A stretch of 64,000 nucleotides of DNA from Gigaspora rosea (Eukaryota; Glomeromycota; Glomeromycetes; Diversisporales; Gigasporaceae). The stretch is taken from the NCBI GenBank assembly GCA_003550325.1, contig QKWP01000108.1, forward strand, positions 104,192 through 168,191. The letters run 5' to 3'. A model generated the notes under the pieces. The model did not search any database, was not told where the DNA came from, and worked only from the letters and a program-made list of their open reading frames with translations. Below, one piece after another: positions 47,331 to 58,559 of this stretch; position 1 is the stretch's first letter; every line of letters begins with the position of its first letter. The translations under genes and the position numbers were made by a program.

Positions 47331-48084
47331 GATATATACTTAATATTATATGTTTTTAGTAACTTTTTTTAGAAATTACTCTAAAAATCTTTTTTTTTGA
47401 CAAAAATTGGGCAATTTAGCATTAGGCAGATCTGATTCATGTCTAAGAAAAGGTAAAAAATATGTAATATCAAAATATACATTTATCAATAAATATGCTT
47501 TAGATGAAATAGTATGTCAGTACTGTATTACAGTCTCAACTAGCAGAAATAACTTTCAGAAATCGTACTGTAATCATGTTCCACTATCTAGTTGGCTTAA
47601 AATTTAAGTGTATAATATGTGAAAATCAATTTTTAAAATTATATCAGTAATAGGAAATAACCAGTCCTATACCTTAATTTTTATACATTTGATTATTAAT
47701 TCATAGTCAATAGATTTATTATATATGATGATAATATTGATCATTTAATAAAATAAAATTGTCATAATTTAATCATCTTATTTCAAAATTTTTCTACACT
47801 TAGATCATGATTTTTGGATACAGCCAAAAACATTAAAGTGTATAGACCCAATAAATTATTATTGCTATAATATTACGAAAAACATTGCATGCTGTTATAT
47901 GTTGGAGTGAGTCCAGCATGATGTTATATAATGCAGACTGGCTGATTAATGAAATAAGTTTCCAAGGATTTGGACCATTCCTACTTGATGTCTAGGAATA
48001 TTTGATTTTGAGATGTATATACTGTTATACCTATCTATGCCTCAGCGGATATTGTTTGGAAGCTAGTGATCTCATAATTACTGG
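47331..48084. other. Non-coding interval
   Basis: AT-rich with no supported gene. Confidence 0.5.
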
Positions 48085-48654
48085 CAGTGTAAAAATTCAT
48101 ATGCACTATGTGTGTTTTTTAATTTTGTTTAGTGAGACCAATTTTTTAAATTAGATAAATATTAGTATATAAAATATTAAGAAAATATATACATGTTTCA
48201 TGTAAAAAAATTTATTTATACATATCATAAAAGTTTTAATGCATTACCTTTAATCTATGCTTAAAAATTTTTGTGCACAAAATTGTGCACTTTTGCCGTA
48301 TTTTACTGTGGAAGGTACCCCCTTTGATCAGTACCCCCCTTGATTTGTACTGGGTACATTTCAAGGTCATTGTTATGGTATTTTGTAAGGTACCCAGATA
48401 CGAATCAATAACCACTTATAACGTTGCTATTTTTTAACTCAAGCGATGAACGTTATTTAATTTTTGCGTGTTTCACTCGCTTTTATTAGATGGGTTTCTA
48501 TTTAACCCTCAAAACCCACTTACCGGTATACTTGTTTAATATAAACTACTTTAAAACTAACCTCTAGCCTTAACCCATAACCCCTAAAAATGTGCTCTAA
48601 AAATTTATATTTTTTTGGTGGCCAGTCAATTTTTTTTTTTAAAAAAAAAAAATG

Positions 48655-48776
48655 CGCATATGGCACTCTTTACCAGTCAATTTTTTATACTACGCATATC
48701 TCATTTTAATCGATCCGATTTAATTTGGTCTGATTTCATTTTAATCCGTTTTCATTTTAATCCATCACAATTGTTA
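48655..48776 (-). mobile_element. Partial MITE related to 40180-40420
   Basis: CATTTTAATCGATCCGATTT, GATTTCATTTTAATCCG and ATCCATCACAATTGTTATT match the right arm of the MITE at 40180-40420. Upstream AACCCATAACCCCTAAA (48565) resembles its CCCTAA centre. Confidence 0.55.
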
Positions 48777-48862
48777 TTAGACATATAATATATGCGATTT
48801 CGATTCAAGGTTTAACAAGCAGAATATCAGATAGTAAGTTTATTTAAACTTCAAAAATTTGT

Positions 48863-49249
48863 GTGATTACAGTTATTCCCACCACTGATTTACATAATTT
48901 TTCACCTCATCCTGATAATAAGATTCGATTTCCTCTTCCTGAGCCAAAAAATTTTGTCGGGCTAAAAAACCTTGTGGCAAAAAATCTAATCGAGATCGAA
49001 AGCTTTGCTCGGGCAAAAAATATTGTTGAGGTAAAAGGTCTTGTTAAGGTAAACGGTTTTGTTGAGGTAAACGGTTTTGTTGGTATTGGTTGGGCGGAAA
49101 AACTTGCAAAAGTTGAAATAGCTGTTGAGATAAAGGATTTTGTTGCTGAAGTGGGAGATCTTGTAACGGAAGTCGTTGTTGAGGTGGGAGGTAATGATGA
49201 GGCAAAGAATCTTGTAAGAATGAAAGAGTTCGTTAAACAAAAATATTAA
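48863..49249 (+). CDS. Val-rich repeat ORF inside the 3.3-kb transposon
   Basis: An open frame entered at GTGATTACAG (acceptor-like) and closed by TAA at 49247-49249. It begins VIPTTDLHNFSPHP and then repeats a six-residue pattern (VEVKGLV, VKVNGFV, VEVNGFV) from an 18-bp unit at about 49025-49085. It overlaps the transposase tail by 17 bp, tail to tail. There is no ATG at the start. It may be an exon or a repeat-derived frame; I do not recognise it. Confidence 0.35.
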   Translation: MITVIPTTDLHNFSPHPDNKIRFPLPEPKNFVGLKNLVAKNLIEIESFARAKNIVEVKGLVKVNGFVEVNGFVGIGWAEKLAKVEIAVEIKDFVAEVGDLVTEVVVEVGGNDEAKNLVRMKEFVKQKY

Positions 49250-50683
49250 ATTTAATTTGTGAAATCAAATTTTTACCATCGCAAAAAATAACATCATTAT
49301 CTTCAACTTGATTGTGTTCATTATCTTCAACTTGATCGTGTTCATTAATTTCATTATTTTCAACTTGATCGTAGTCAAAAAGTAAATGGTCCTCTGATCT
49401 GTCTGTTGCAATTGAGATACCACAACACTTAAAGGAGTATTTAATTAGTTGAATATCGATGTCGTCCCATGCACGCTTAACCCATTCTGCAATAAGATTA
49501 TAGGGAGGACGTTTAATTCGACCAGCTGCAGTTAATTCTTTTACTTCTTGTGCCATCCATTCGTTGAACATAGACCTGATCTATTAATAAAAGAAATATT
49601 ATTTTATATTTAAAAAAAAATAAAAAAAAATAAAAATAAAAAAAATGCCCCTTTGCCTTGAATGATTTATTAATCGATACGTCGAGTAGTTGAATTTTTG
49701 ATGTCAACCCTCCAGGAATAATTGCAATATTGGTGTTCTTTTCAGAAAGATTATCTTTAACAGAAGAAACTAAATGACCCTTAAATGAATCCATTACTAA
49801 TAATGATCGTGGATTTCTAGAGCATGGTGTACGATTGTTCCAAACGGTTTCTACCCAATGATTCATTTCTACTTCATTCATCCATCCCTTTTCATTAGCT
49901 CTAATGATCACACCTTGTGGAAAATGAAGACGCAGAACGTTTTTTAGTTTAAAAATGATAATAGGTGTTAATTTTACACCATTCGCCATACATGCGAGCA
50001 CAACAGTAAAACAAGATTTCTCATAACCACAAGTTCAAATACTAATAGTTTTGTTTCCTTTATTATCAACAGTTACACTACTCGGCATATCAAAACTAGA
50101 GGGTTTCATCCATATTACCCATTAATGATAACGGGTAATCATGTTGAATATGACGATATTGGACAAAATTTAAAAATTCTTGTCATTGTGCTTCTAATTC
50201 TTCTGGTAATTTTTGTGCAATAGTTGTTTTACGACGGCTACTAAAATTATAGCGCCGTAAAAAACCTTCGAGCCATTTAGTACTCCACTTAAACTTATTG
50301 ATTTCAGGATATTGAGAAATATATTGTGTAGATTTTGCTAATGTTGCTGCTTTTGTTTGTATCATATGACGACTGACTGGATTTAATTTAGCTCGCAAAG
50401 CTTGAACCCATTTAGCGAGTTCTTCTTCAAGATTAGGATAACGTGGTTTAGCACCAGTATTAAGACGTTTAACATGTGGTTGAGCTGATAGTAGCTGTTC
50501 TCGCTTATTTCTCCAATCCTGAATTTGTTTGGTTTCAATTTGAAATTTGTTAGCTGTTCCATGTATAGTAGCACCTGGTACATTGTCGAGGTAAGAAAGA
50601 ATAAAAATTTTTTCCTGGGCTGTCCAATGTCGTACCTGTTTTTGTTGAAGATTTGTTGTAAGAATACTTTCTAAGAGTACCAT
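49233..50683 (-). pseudogene. CENPB-type HTH / DDE_1 transposase (pogo/Tigger-like)
   Basis: From ATG at 50681-50683: an N-terminal HTH (TAQEKIFILSYLDNVPGATI, then FQIETKQIQDWRNKREQLL), a CENPB-type domain (YPNLEEELAKWVQALRAK, KWSTKWLEGFLRRYNFSSRR) and a TGA near 50183, at a probable Trp. The DDE_1 core follows: NMDET near 50100, a frameshift and a TGA, then TCGYEKSCFTVVLACMANG, VMDSFKGH near 49795 and LLDVSINKSFK near 49680. These supply the three acidic catalytic residues. A T-rich break (about 49583-49650) may be an intron. The tail EWVKRAWDDIDIQLIKYSFK and FKCCGIS is typical of the family, ending with an acidic repeat. The copy is inactive. Confidence 0.85.
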
Positions 50684-51395
50684 TGTTAAGATTGCAGAAA
50701 GGTAAAAGTTTATTTAAAAAAAAAACGTGACTTACCAGTAAACAAACAACTTAATAGATATTTTATAGGTGTAAAAAAAAAAAAAATTGCAAATTTCTTG
50801 CAAAAAAAAAAAATCGTAATTTTTTGCGAAAAAAAATTTTTTTGCAAAACATGGCGGTAAGATGTAAATATTATAAACTACTGGTACCAGTAGGATCATA
50901 AAAATCTTTTTCACAAACATTTTCTTTTTTTTTATTTTTTTTAACAGAATTAAATCATATTACGAAGCGTATATACAATAAGTCGAAAAAAAAATATCGA
51001 AAAAAATTAATACCAGTACGATATCTTTTACCGTACAGTACCGGTACCTATGTATTGATTCATACCCCTTACAAAAGACCCCCCACATAATGTACCCTAC
51101 ACCATACAAGATACCCGGGGACAAATCAAATTTTTTACCACGTGAAATTAAATCGTACCCGGGTACCTTGCACGGTAAAATATGGTATATAGTGCACAAT
51201 TTTGCACAAAATTTTTGATTAAAGATAATGTATTAAAACTTTATGATATGTACAAATAAATTTTTTTATATGAAACATGTATATATTTTCTTAATATTTT
51301 ATATACTAATATATATCTAATTTAAAAAATTGGACTCACTAAACAAATTAAAAAACTACACATAGTGCACATGAATTTTATACACTGATTACTGA

Positions 51396-51535
51396 ATCCG
51401 GAAGTTGATAGAAAGTCATATCAAGTTTCTGTGTATTTTCACATGACATAACCTTTGCACTGCATGGTACCTCATAGCTATCAGATCTGAAAGTTGATAG
51501 AAAGTCATGTGATCTATATTTTTTCTCATGACGCT
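51396..51535 (+). repeat. Tandem duplication of about 87 bp
   Basis: GAAGTTGATAGAAAGTCAT followed by TTTTC(A/T)CATGAC occurs at 51403 and again at 51489. Confidence 0.7.
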
Positions 51536-51856
51536 AATTTGCTGCACTTCTGTTTGACCGATGCGTGATTTATATTTGGCTGTGTTCACCCCTGCTTATC
51601 ATTTTGTTGACAGCATGTCAACTTGAATTAATATGATAGATTCAATCACAATACACTTAAAAAATCGCAAAAAAGGTATGATAATAGCAATTATAGCAGT
51701 TTACAAAATGTATAGCCCAGTGATTTTTTGTGAGGATAGCTAGAAACTATTGCAAATGGGTCACATCATGATTTGCAGTAGTCGCACCTTTTTGAAACTA
51801 CTATAGAGTGGCTTTAAAAACTGGTAACCTGGAATTCTACTATAAGGCCATGAAAA

Positions 51857-52056
51857 ATTAATTAATTGGTTTTCATAACCCAGGCTGGGTCAAAATTTGG
51901 AAATCTCAAAAAAAAATTTTTATATGTTTTAATAACCGGGTGGGATTTTAAGAAAAATTTTATATAAATTTCATAAAATGTTATATATAAAATTTAAAAA
52001 AAAAGCCAGCCGGCCGGGTCAGTTAAAAAACACATGATATGAAAACCAAGTAGTTA
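51857..52056. mobile_element. 200-bp MITE-like element
   Basis: TTAATTAATTGGTTTTCATA at the left and (reverse complement) TTAACTACTTGGTTTTCATA at the right. Interior CCCAGGCTGGGTC and GCCGGCCGGGTC are self-complementary. Confidence 0.6.
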
Positions 52057-52476
52057 AATTTGTGTGGCCTAATAGAGATTTGTAACTTTTTTTGTAAATC
52101 GTGGAGATTCATGATTTACAGAATTTTCACTAATAGCTATATGGAAAACAGCTATGCATTATTTTCATTTTTTTTACACAAGCACGGAGTATTCCTGATC
52201 ATGATATATTTACACAGTCATGACTTGAATTACATATACTTACTGGTATTAACAAAAAAAACCATAACCCTTTCTTAAAATAGACAATTGAAATTTGTAA
52301 CCTTTACTAAAAAAGGAATCTACAGAAATCAGGTTAAGCGACATCAAAAAAGTTGAAGAAAACCATCCCTATACACATTTCATGTTACACAAGAAACGTG
52401 ATCGTACTGGTATATGAGGTAAGAATAGAATAATCAGTTAGTATGTGTAAATTATAAGGTATGAAGTAATCGATAG

Positions 52477-52747
52477 CAGTGTTGTACACGGACATTGTCC
52501 CGCCGATTTTCCAGGGACGCGGACAGTCCAGGACGGGACGTCCGGGACATGTCCGCAATAATGTCCCAACATGATACATGTCCGCCGGGTAAAACCAATC
52601 AAATTGCGGAATTATACGAATTTTATTGGTAGATGATCACGTGTTGAGTCGCAAAATGTCCGGGACAAAAAAATTCTGGGCGGACATGTCCCGGACGTCC
52701 CGTCCCGGACTGTCCGCCGTCCGTGTCCGTGTCCCATGACAACACTG
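52477..52747. mobile_element. 271-bp hAT-like MITE, GGGACATGTCC type
   Basis: CAGTGTTGTACACGGAC at the left and (reverse complement) CAGTGTTGTCATGGGAC at the right, with a perfect 8-bp duplication ATCGATAG (52469-52476 and 52748-52755). The interior is packed with GTCCGGGAC/GGACGTCC palindromes and is GC-rich against its surroundings. Confidence 0.9.
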
Positions 52748-52875
52748 ATCGATAGTAGTGTTCTAAGTATATACAGTACCGATGAGGTATGTTGGCAAAT
52801 TAGCCTTGTTCCTTCCGCAAACCTGACATTTGTCTGGTTACATCGTTCCATCCCCCCTTGCCCAGCATAGTATCA

Positions 52876-53015
52876 CTGGGTGGCCTGTTGGGACGACAGT
52901 CATGAAGGGTAAGGTTGGGCGTAGTTTGCAAGTTGTCTTGTGATATGGCCTGTTGGATGACAGTCATATATGCATGCAGTCTTTATAACCTGACGGGACG
53001 TTAGTCATATATGCG
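52876..53015 (+). repeat. Three short repeats (GGCCTGTTGGGACGACAGTC type)
   Basis: GGCCTGTTGGGACGACAGTC, GGCCTGTTGGATGACAGTC and AACCTGACGGGACGTTAGTC, each followed by AT, occur at about 52880, 52945 and 52988. Confidence 0.6.
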
Positions 53016-53164
53016 GCTTTCTTGAAGAATCTGATCCTATGAAAGCTGCGCAGGTTGCACAATAGGCAGGAGAATAACCCATCTGTTTCAGCATAGTTAG
53101 AACCCTAAATGAGAGACAAACCAATAATGTTTCTAGGAGTATATATGCAGACATGCACAAAAAG

Positions 53165-53260
53165 GATTGTAGCGGGTGTGTACACTCCACACCACTCTTA
53201 AGTAATGGCAACTTATGTGATATACTGAACAGGTATTGTAAGAAGAGTTAAAGATGATTT
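53165..53260 (-). mobile_element. Possible 3' fragment of the SINE-like family
   Basis: On the minus strand TATCACATAAGTTGCC, then CTTAAGAGTGGTGTGGAGTG and TACACACCCGC, resemble the 3' half of 44290-44525. Confidence 0.35.
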
Positions 53261-53369
53261 ACAGGATTTCACGTGAAATGATGTTACAAAATAGGTATGA
53301 TTATGTTTCTAGAGTAGCTGTGTATAGGCAGGGTTGTCTTTCTTATATCACAAGATTGCACGATCCTCG

Positions 53370-53495
53370 TCAACAGTCCCATACTATATGACGTAGTTTG
53401 CATAAAAGGACATGCCTGTAGTTATGAAGGTTGGTCACAACTGTTGTGTGCGAGGAAGGGGCACACGACGAGACGAGCAATAATAATGATCGAAG
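53370..53495 (+). repeat. 125-bp direct repeat, copy 1
   Basis: TCCCATACTATATGACGTAG, TTTGCATAAAAGGACATG and GAGGAAGGGGCACACGACGA recur at 53789-53912 with about 92% identity by eye. Confidence 0.85.
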
Positions 53496-53788
53496 TCACA
53501 TTATTGCGAGTCACCGGACTTTCCGTGTGACAGCAGATCACTGACGAAATGGTATTTTAGGTAACCTTATGATCTGCATCGATCTCTTTGTTCTTTGATT
53601 TTTCTGCTCGACATTGTGTCCAGCTATCCCCCCACCTCGCCCCAAATGGAAAGAAAAAGAAGAAAGAAGAGGGAGAAAGAGGGGCTGAGCAGAAAGGGGC
53701 GATACATTAAATTAACAAACAAAGAGATCGAAGTACTATCCTCGAAAAGATCTGCTCACGTGATGTCCTGCGGCTTGTTCCGCGACCC

Positions 53789-53912
53789 CCATCCCATACT
53801 GTATGACGTAGTTTGCATAAAAGGACGTGACTGTAGTTATGAAGATTGGTCACGACAGTTGTGTGCGAGGAAGGGGCACACGACGAGACGAGCAATAATA
53901 ATTGAAAATATC
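53789..53912 (+). repeat. 125-bp direct repeat, copy 2
   Basis: Partner of 53370-53495. The 0.3 kb between them is purine-rich (AAAGAAAAAGAAGAAAGAAG near 53650). Confidence 0.85.
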
Positions 53913-55300
53913 ACAAATGATTATCAAATGGAGTCAAATCGGCCCATATGATGCACTAATCCATTTGTAACTATCCCTCCCACATCTATAAACTTAATCA
54001 TACGATTCAGGACGAGACGATAATATTAAATGCTTCATATTCATTTGTCCCTACAAGAAGCATCACTAATTCGGATAATGTTTTCCTCCGTATGGCAAGA
54101 TAATCTTGGATGGCATTATGAGGCAAAAGAGTAATTTGTATAAAAGTTGTCATTATGCGTCAAATGCTACATTACTATAGATATCTAAATATGGAAATAG
54201 TAGTGATATCTATAAATGTACAGTTTAAAAATTCGAGGCGCATAACAACGAATTACACAAAAATACAGGACCACATCACTACCAATATATCTTCATATTG
54301 ATAATGTCTCGATAAACGAGATCACGGAAGATCAATGGAATGGATACCAGGAATATACAGTATGGAAATTATAATTTATCAATATGGTATGAGTGACCTG
54401 ATCTGTCTGGTATGAGATGTAAATTATTCTAAAAAAGCATATCATACTGATCAGCCATACACAACACCAAAGTAATATGGTACGGATTTTAAAATGGGTA
54501 TTTTACACCCCCTTACCATACTGATTTGACTGATAATCCATACCAATCGTATTACCTTGAGTATAAAATAACTATTTTAATATTATTGTAAATTACAGCA
54601 AGTGATACGAAAATTACCTTCCTGATACGCTTCAATTGTAAAATCTTGACAGAATTTACTTTTTTTTATATACGTGCATATATATAATGTAAATTCATCA
54701 GAATTAGAATTTGGTCTGTCCGCACGTATCTATATTTGTGATTTAATGTTACCAACATATACATACTAACGCGTTTGTGTAATATGATGAGCATTAAATG
54801 ATTGGCTCCAGACATAATGCTACACATTAACCAAGTATATAACGATAGTACTGTATCGGCATGATAAATGTTAAAATAGGGGTATTTTATTTTATACAGA
54901 TCTGTTCATCGTAATTCATCAAATATTCAAATTTAATAATTTAAGCATATGATATCACAAGCCTATTCATGTACTAATTATTGTATAGATTCTTATACGA
55001 AAGAAGTAATACGATTCATTTTTTAATAATTTTATAACTTACTTGATCTACTAATTGAAATTCATTCTATCCTGAAACGAGTTTTTCTCCCATAGTCATG
55101 AGTAGTGATTGGAACCGATATTCTGAAATGTATAAACATAAAAGACGAGAAAGGTGGAGACAAGTTTGAGTAAAGGTGAGAGAATTTCCGAATATAAAGT
55201 AATCTTAATCGGTTGCAATCAGTTGATGTCAAATATTTCGGGTAAGTTAACCGATTAAGAATTTTTTTCTCGATTCAAATCACTCAGATTTTGAAGATCT
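53913..55300. other. Non-coding interval upstream of the ML gene
   Basis: A loose set of GGTATGA/TCATACC motifs lies at 54310-54560, possibly another palindromic MITE without definable ends. Confidence 0.45.
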
Positions 55301-55344
55301 AACACACTGGGTTGAAAGTTTCTCCAATACGCTATTTTTTTTCT

Positions 55345-55352
55345 TATAAAAA
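55345..55352 (+). promoter_or_regulatory. Possible TATA box of the ML gene
   Basis: TATAAAAA lies 47 bp before the chosen ATG. Position and sequence fit a TATA element, but in such AT-rich DNA this is weak evidence. Confidence 0.35.
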
Positions 55353-55398
55353 GAAGCATAATTATATCGTAATACTAAATAAAAAATTCCTATTTATT

Positions 55399-55863
55399 AT
55401 GCAATCAATCATGAAAAATTTGATTTTTGTATTCATTTTATATGCAACACTTTTAACAGTAAATGCAGTTCCACACCAATTTGATAAAAGAGCCACCACC
55501 TTTATTCCTTGTCCTGATGATCTTCCGAGTCCTAATGTAATAATGACACCTGATCCTCTTGTTGCTGGACAAAGTGCAAGATTTAATGTATCCGGAACAT
55601 TATATAATGATCTCGTTGCAAATATTGCTGATCTTAGAATTAGATTTATTGATTCAACAAGGAAAACGCTTATAGTCAACCCCTATTATCAATTATTTAA
55701 CGAATCGTTTCCGCGCTTTACTCCATTTTCGATAGTAGCACAAAAAGTTGATGTTCCTAGTAATTTAACTAGTAAATATACTATTGAGGTTGTTATTGAA
55801 GCTAAAGAATTAGATGACATTTATGGCTGTTCAATGGCTGATGGTAAAAAAATAAATTCTTGA
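55399..55863 (+). CDS. Secreted ML-domain (NPC2/MD-2-like) lipid-binding protein
   Basis: A 154-residue single-exon frame. I chose ATG 55399, directly before a signal peptide (MKNLIFVFILYATLLTVNA), over the upstream open extension, which has no ATG; ATG 55411 is an alternative. Cleavage after VNA (residue 23) leaves a short pro-segment ending DKR (30-31), a Kex2-type site. The mature part has CPDDLP, then TPDPLVAGQSARFNVSGTLY near residues 50-70 and a late YGCSM, as in phosphatidylinositol/phosphatidylglycerol transfer proteins of the ML family, which bind single lipids or sterols in a beta-sandwich pocket. Only two Cys remain in the mature chain, where classical NPC2 has six, so at most one disulphide. 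Likely secreted or vacuolar. AATAAA-like signals follow the TGA. It is the only intact-looking gene in the window. Confidence 0.85.
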   Translation: MQSIMKNLIFVFILYATLLTVNAVPHQFDKRATTFIPCPDDLPSPNVIMTPDPLVAGQSARFNVSGTLYNDLVANIADLRIRFIDSTRKTLIVNPYYQLFNESFPRFTPFSIVAQKVDVPSNLTSKYTIEVVIEAKELDDIYGCSMADGKKINS

Positions 55864-56069
55864 TTTTTTATAAAATAGTTAATTTTTCTTTATACAATTA
55901 TTTTATTTTTAATTCTTGTAACGATTTATTTTTTAATTTAATGCTTTTAATTTATATAAGTGAGAATTATTCAGTAGAAATACTTAATAAATTTAATAAA
56001 TTTTTTTAAAACAATCTTATAAATTTGTTGAATTCATTTGTATATTCATTTGTATTAAATTTATTTATG

Positions 56070-56102
<33 letters not shown>

Positions 56103-56429
56103 AGATTTTCATGTATTACTTTAAATTTAAACCTTTTATATCGAAACTAGTTTTATAAATAAAAATAAACACACGGTCATTTTAAGGCTAATTTTATAGA
56201 TAATAATATGTTTTAAAAAAAATCAAGATTAGGCTAATTCGTGATTAATTTAATAAAATTTGGAATGATTTATAATTCATGAATTCAATAAAATAAAGGA
56301 ATACACAATCAAAATAAATCCTTATGAAAAAATAGCATACGTAAGATCCTTTTTTTTTTAAAAAAAAAAACAAAATCAAAAATCATCAGGAACATCAGTC
56401 AAATCAATTCCCTTGCTGACTAAAATCAT
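55864..56429. other. Non-coding, poly(T)/poly(A)-rich interval
   Basis: T-tracts near 56071-56095 and an inverted T/A tract near 56350-56370. Confidence 0.5.
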
Positions 56430-57193
56430 TTCCGATAACTTTTCAGTAATTTAATGCGTGTTGATAACAATGCTTCCACCTTTGAATGTATATTCTCCTT
56501 CAATATTCTCAAGTAATGAATTGATTCATTTAATTCTAATAAGACGCTTTAATTATTTTGCCATTTCTCAAAAATTTCACAAAGATCTTTTGCTGATGGA
56601 CGTTTCTCAGAATTTTTATCCCAACAATTTTTTATAAGGTTTACATAACATTGTGGTGCTTCTTCATTAATAGCAGGTCTTAAATCATGATAACACGTTA
56701 AAAAATAAATTTGTGATATAGCAAGTTTTTGATTATACGATATAGCTTTTCCATATAAAATTTCCCACCTAATTATATCAAATGAATAAATATCTGATGT
56801 ATTGTTGGTTGATCAAACCTTCTGGTGCAATTTATGATAAAATTCCATAAATTCCATCGGGCTCTGATTTTAATGCAATATTAACAGATATTGAAAGTCC
56901 TAAATCAGCAATATATGCGCTTTTTAAGCTATTTAACAATATATTTCCACAATGCAAATCCCTATGAATAAGATCATGAGAATGAATTATCTGAATATCT
57001 GATGCAATACATTGCAGCAGATTTAATTTATCTTTCCAAACCATCTGTGCTATAGTAAGTAAATTTTGGCGTGAACTACCTTTTGGTGCATAATCCATGA
57101 TAAGAATATAATTTCCAGAGGATTTATCTTTTGATATACCAAAACATTTTAAAAAAGTTGGGCCCATATCACAATATGCTTTTAAATAATCAT
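56430..57193 (-). pseudogene. TKL-like protein kinase remnant, inverted paralogue of the left-end kinase
   Basis: On the minus strand: FNDYLKAYCDMGPTFLKCFG (57193 down), NYILIMDYAPKGSSRQNLL, HRDLHCGNILLNSLKSAYIA, ADLGLSISVNIAL, GIYGILS followed by TAA where Tyr of YIAPE is expected (about 56834), then IAPEGL. A frame change follows, then SDIYSFDIIRWEILYGKAIS, DLRPAINEEAPQCYVNLIK, CWDKNSEKRPSAKDLCEIFE, a stop at 56549-56551, and a tail in another frame (SVLLELNESIHYL). The N-lobe with glycine loop and VAxK lysine is missing. Similarity to 1309-2069 is high throughout, including ADLGLSIS. Confidence 0.85.
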
Positions 57194-57349
57194 TAAAAGA
57201 ATTGCATTTTCAAGTTACTAATTGACATATTAAATATCTTCAATTTCAAGACTATTCAGCCATTCGCATTCATTCACAGCTGATATTTATTTATAAAATT
57301 TAATAAATTAGAGATTTTAATAATAATATAATTTATAATAATGATAATA

Positions 57350-57381
57350 CCTGATGTTAAATCTTTTTCCCTTATCGGTGA
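57350..57381 (-). other. SPIREKDL motif, copy 2
   Basis: Minus strand SPIREKDLTSG then GTATTA; partner of 7830-7871. It lies about 160 bp upstream of the kinase remnant. Confidence 0.35.
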
Positions 57382-57852
57382 TTTAAATATTTGAACTTAT
57401 TAATTACGTATATATAATAGTTAATGAATTATATCCCAGGTTACATAACTCGACCATAGAACTATCAATCGAATTTCAAGATCAGGTGTAATTACTTATA
57501 ATTTCTTCTTTTTAAAATTTTTTAAATCTATTTTTCAATTTCAAATATATTTGATCATATTATATAATTGCTTTACAATACAAATGCTAAATTTAAGCTT
57601 AAATAAAATTTACCTTAGATACCAAAAATAATTTGCTTTATATATATCCCTTTTTATTCCAATTACTTTTGATAACATCCTGCAACACTTGACATTCCAC
57701 CAGCGTAACCCATCTCTGCAGATTTTTGATTAAAGGTGGGCAAAGCGGCATTTTTCTGCACCATGCATGTGCATGGTATGCTGCATGCATGCACACATGT
57801 ATTCATGCTATATGCAACACAGTTTTGACAATATTTAATAGCAAATAACTTG

Positions 57853-57950
57853 ATACACTGGTCCGTTTTACTACCAAAATGAGCGTCTCAAGAAGTCGAT
57901 TCTAACAAGTCCAAAATTATCAAAATCCAATCATGGTTCTTGAGATTATT
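57853..57950 (+). mobile_element. Half copy of the fold-back family of 38104-38430
   Basis: CTGGTCCGTTTTACTACCAAAA, then TCTAACAAGTCCAAAATTAT and AAATCCAATCATGG match the left arm of 38104-38430; the right arm is absent. Confidence 0.6.
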
Positions 57951-58258
57951 AACAAAATGTTGCCGGGTGCCCTCAATGAAATTTTATCGGTTATGATTTT
58001 ATAGCGGTTTCATGATATATTATGAACTACATGAAATTTACCTGCGATTGTGTGATTTTTTTATATTTATTTAATATATATTGATGCATCTAATCAAAAC
58101 ATTGAATGTAAGTACGTAATTAATATGTGCTATTCTAAATTTGCCAACTATGATCAAATATTATTGTAATGCTTTAACGTTTTTATTGGTTATCAAAACA
58201 AAATTCAAGCGTATGATAAGCTCTAACATATAAATATCTTCGCTCTTATAATAAGGCC

Positions 58259-58507
58259 AGACCAATATAATTCTTTGTTTAACATAACCCCACCCCCTTA
58301 TTTTTTAAAAATTATAAGAGCCAGTTCACATAATATTAAATACTCCCCTCTATTTTTTTAAAATTCATATGAACCAATACGCATTTAATTAACCAGTAGA
58401 ATTGTAGTATTTGTTTCCATGTAATATGAACATGTGTTTTTTTTTAAATACCCACCCCTCAATCATGAGCCATTTTATGTTATGTTAAACAAAAATCAGA
58501 TTGGTCT
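58259..58507. mobile_element. 250-bp MITE with TIRs of about 28 bp
   Basis: Left CAGACCAATATAATTCTTTG then TTTAACATAAC; right (reverse complement) TAGACCAATCTGATTTTTG then TTTAACATAAC. Confidence 0.7.
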
Positions 58508-58559
58508 AAAATTATCGTCTGTTATGATTGCCCTGTACATTTTTACCAATTATTTTCTA

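Larger units (their letters stand above)
48085..51387 (-). mobile_element. 3.3-kb DNA transposon with TIRs of about 350 bp
   Basis: The ends match inverted: CAGTGTAAAAATTCATATG (48085 on) and, reverse-complemented from 51387, CAGTGTATAAAATTCATGTG. The arms (48085-48430 and about 51020-51387) share GTTTAGTGAG, TATATACATGTTTCAT, TTTTTGTGCACAAAATTGTG, AAGGTACC and GATTTGT blocks. Flanks are ATTACTGG (48077-48084) and ATTACTGA (51388-51395). It carries a broken CENPB/DDE_1 transposase on the minus strand and a short plus-strand ORF, and a MITE fragment is present at 48655-48776. An 8-bp duplication is unusual for a pogo-type transposase, which normally targets TA. Confidence 0.8.
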
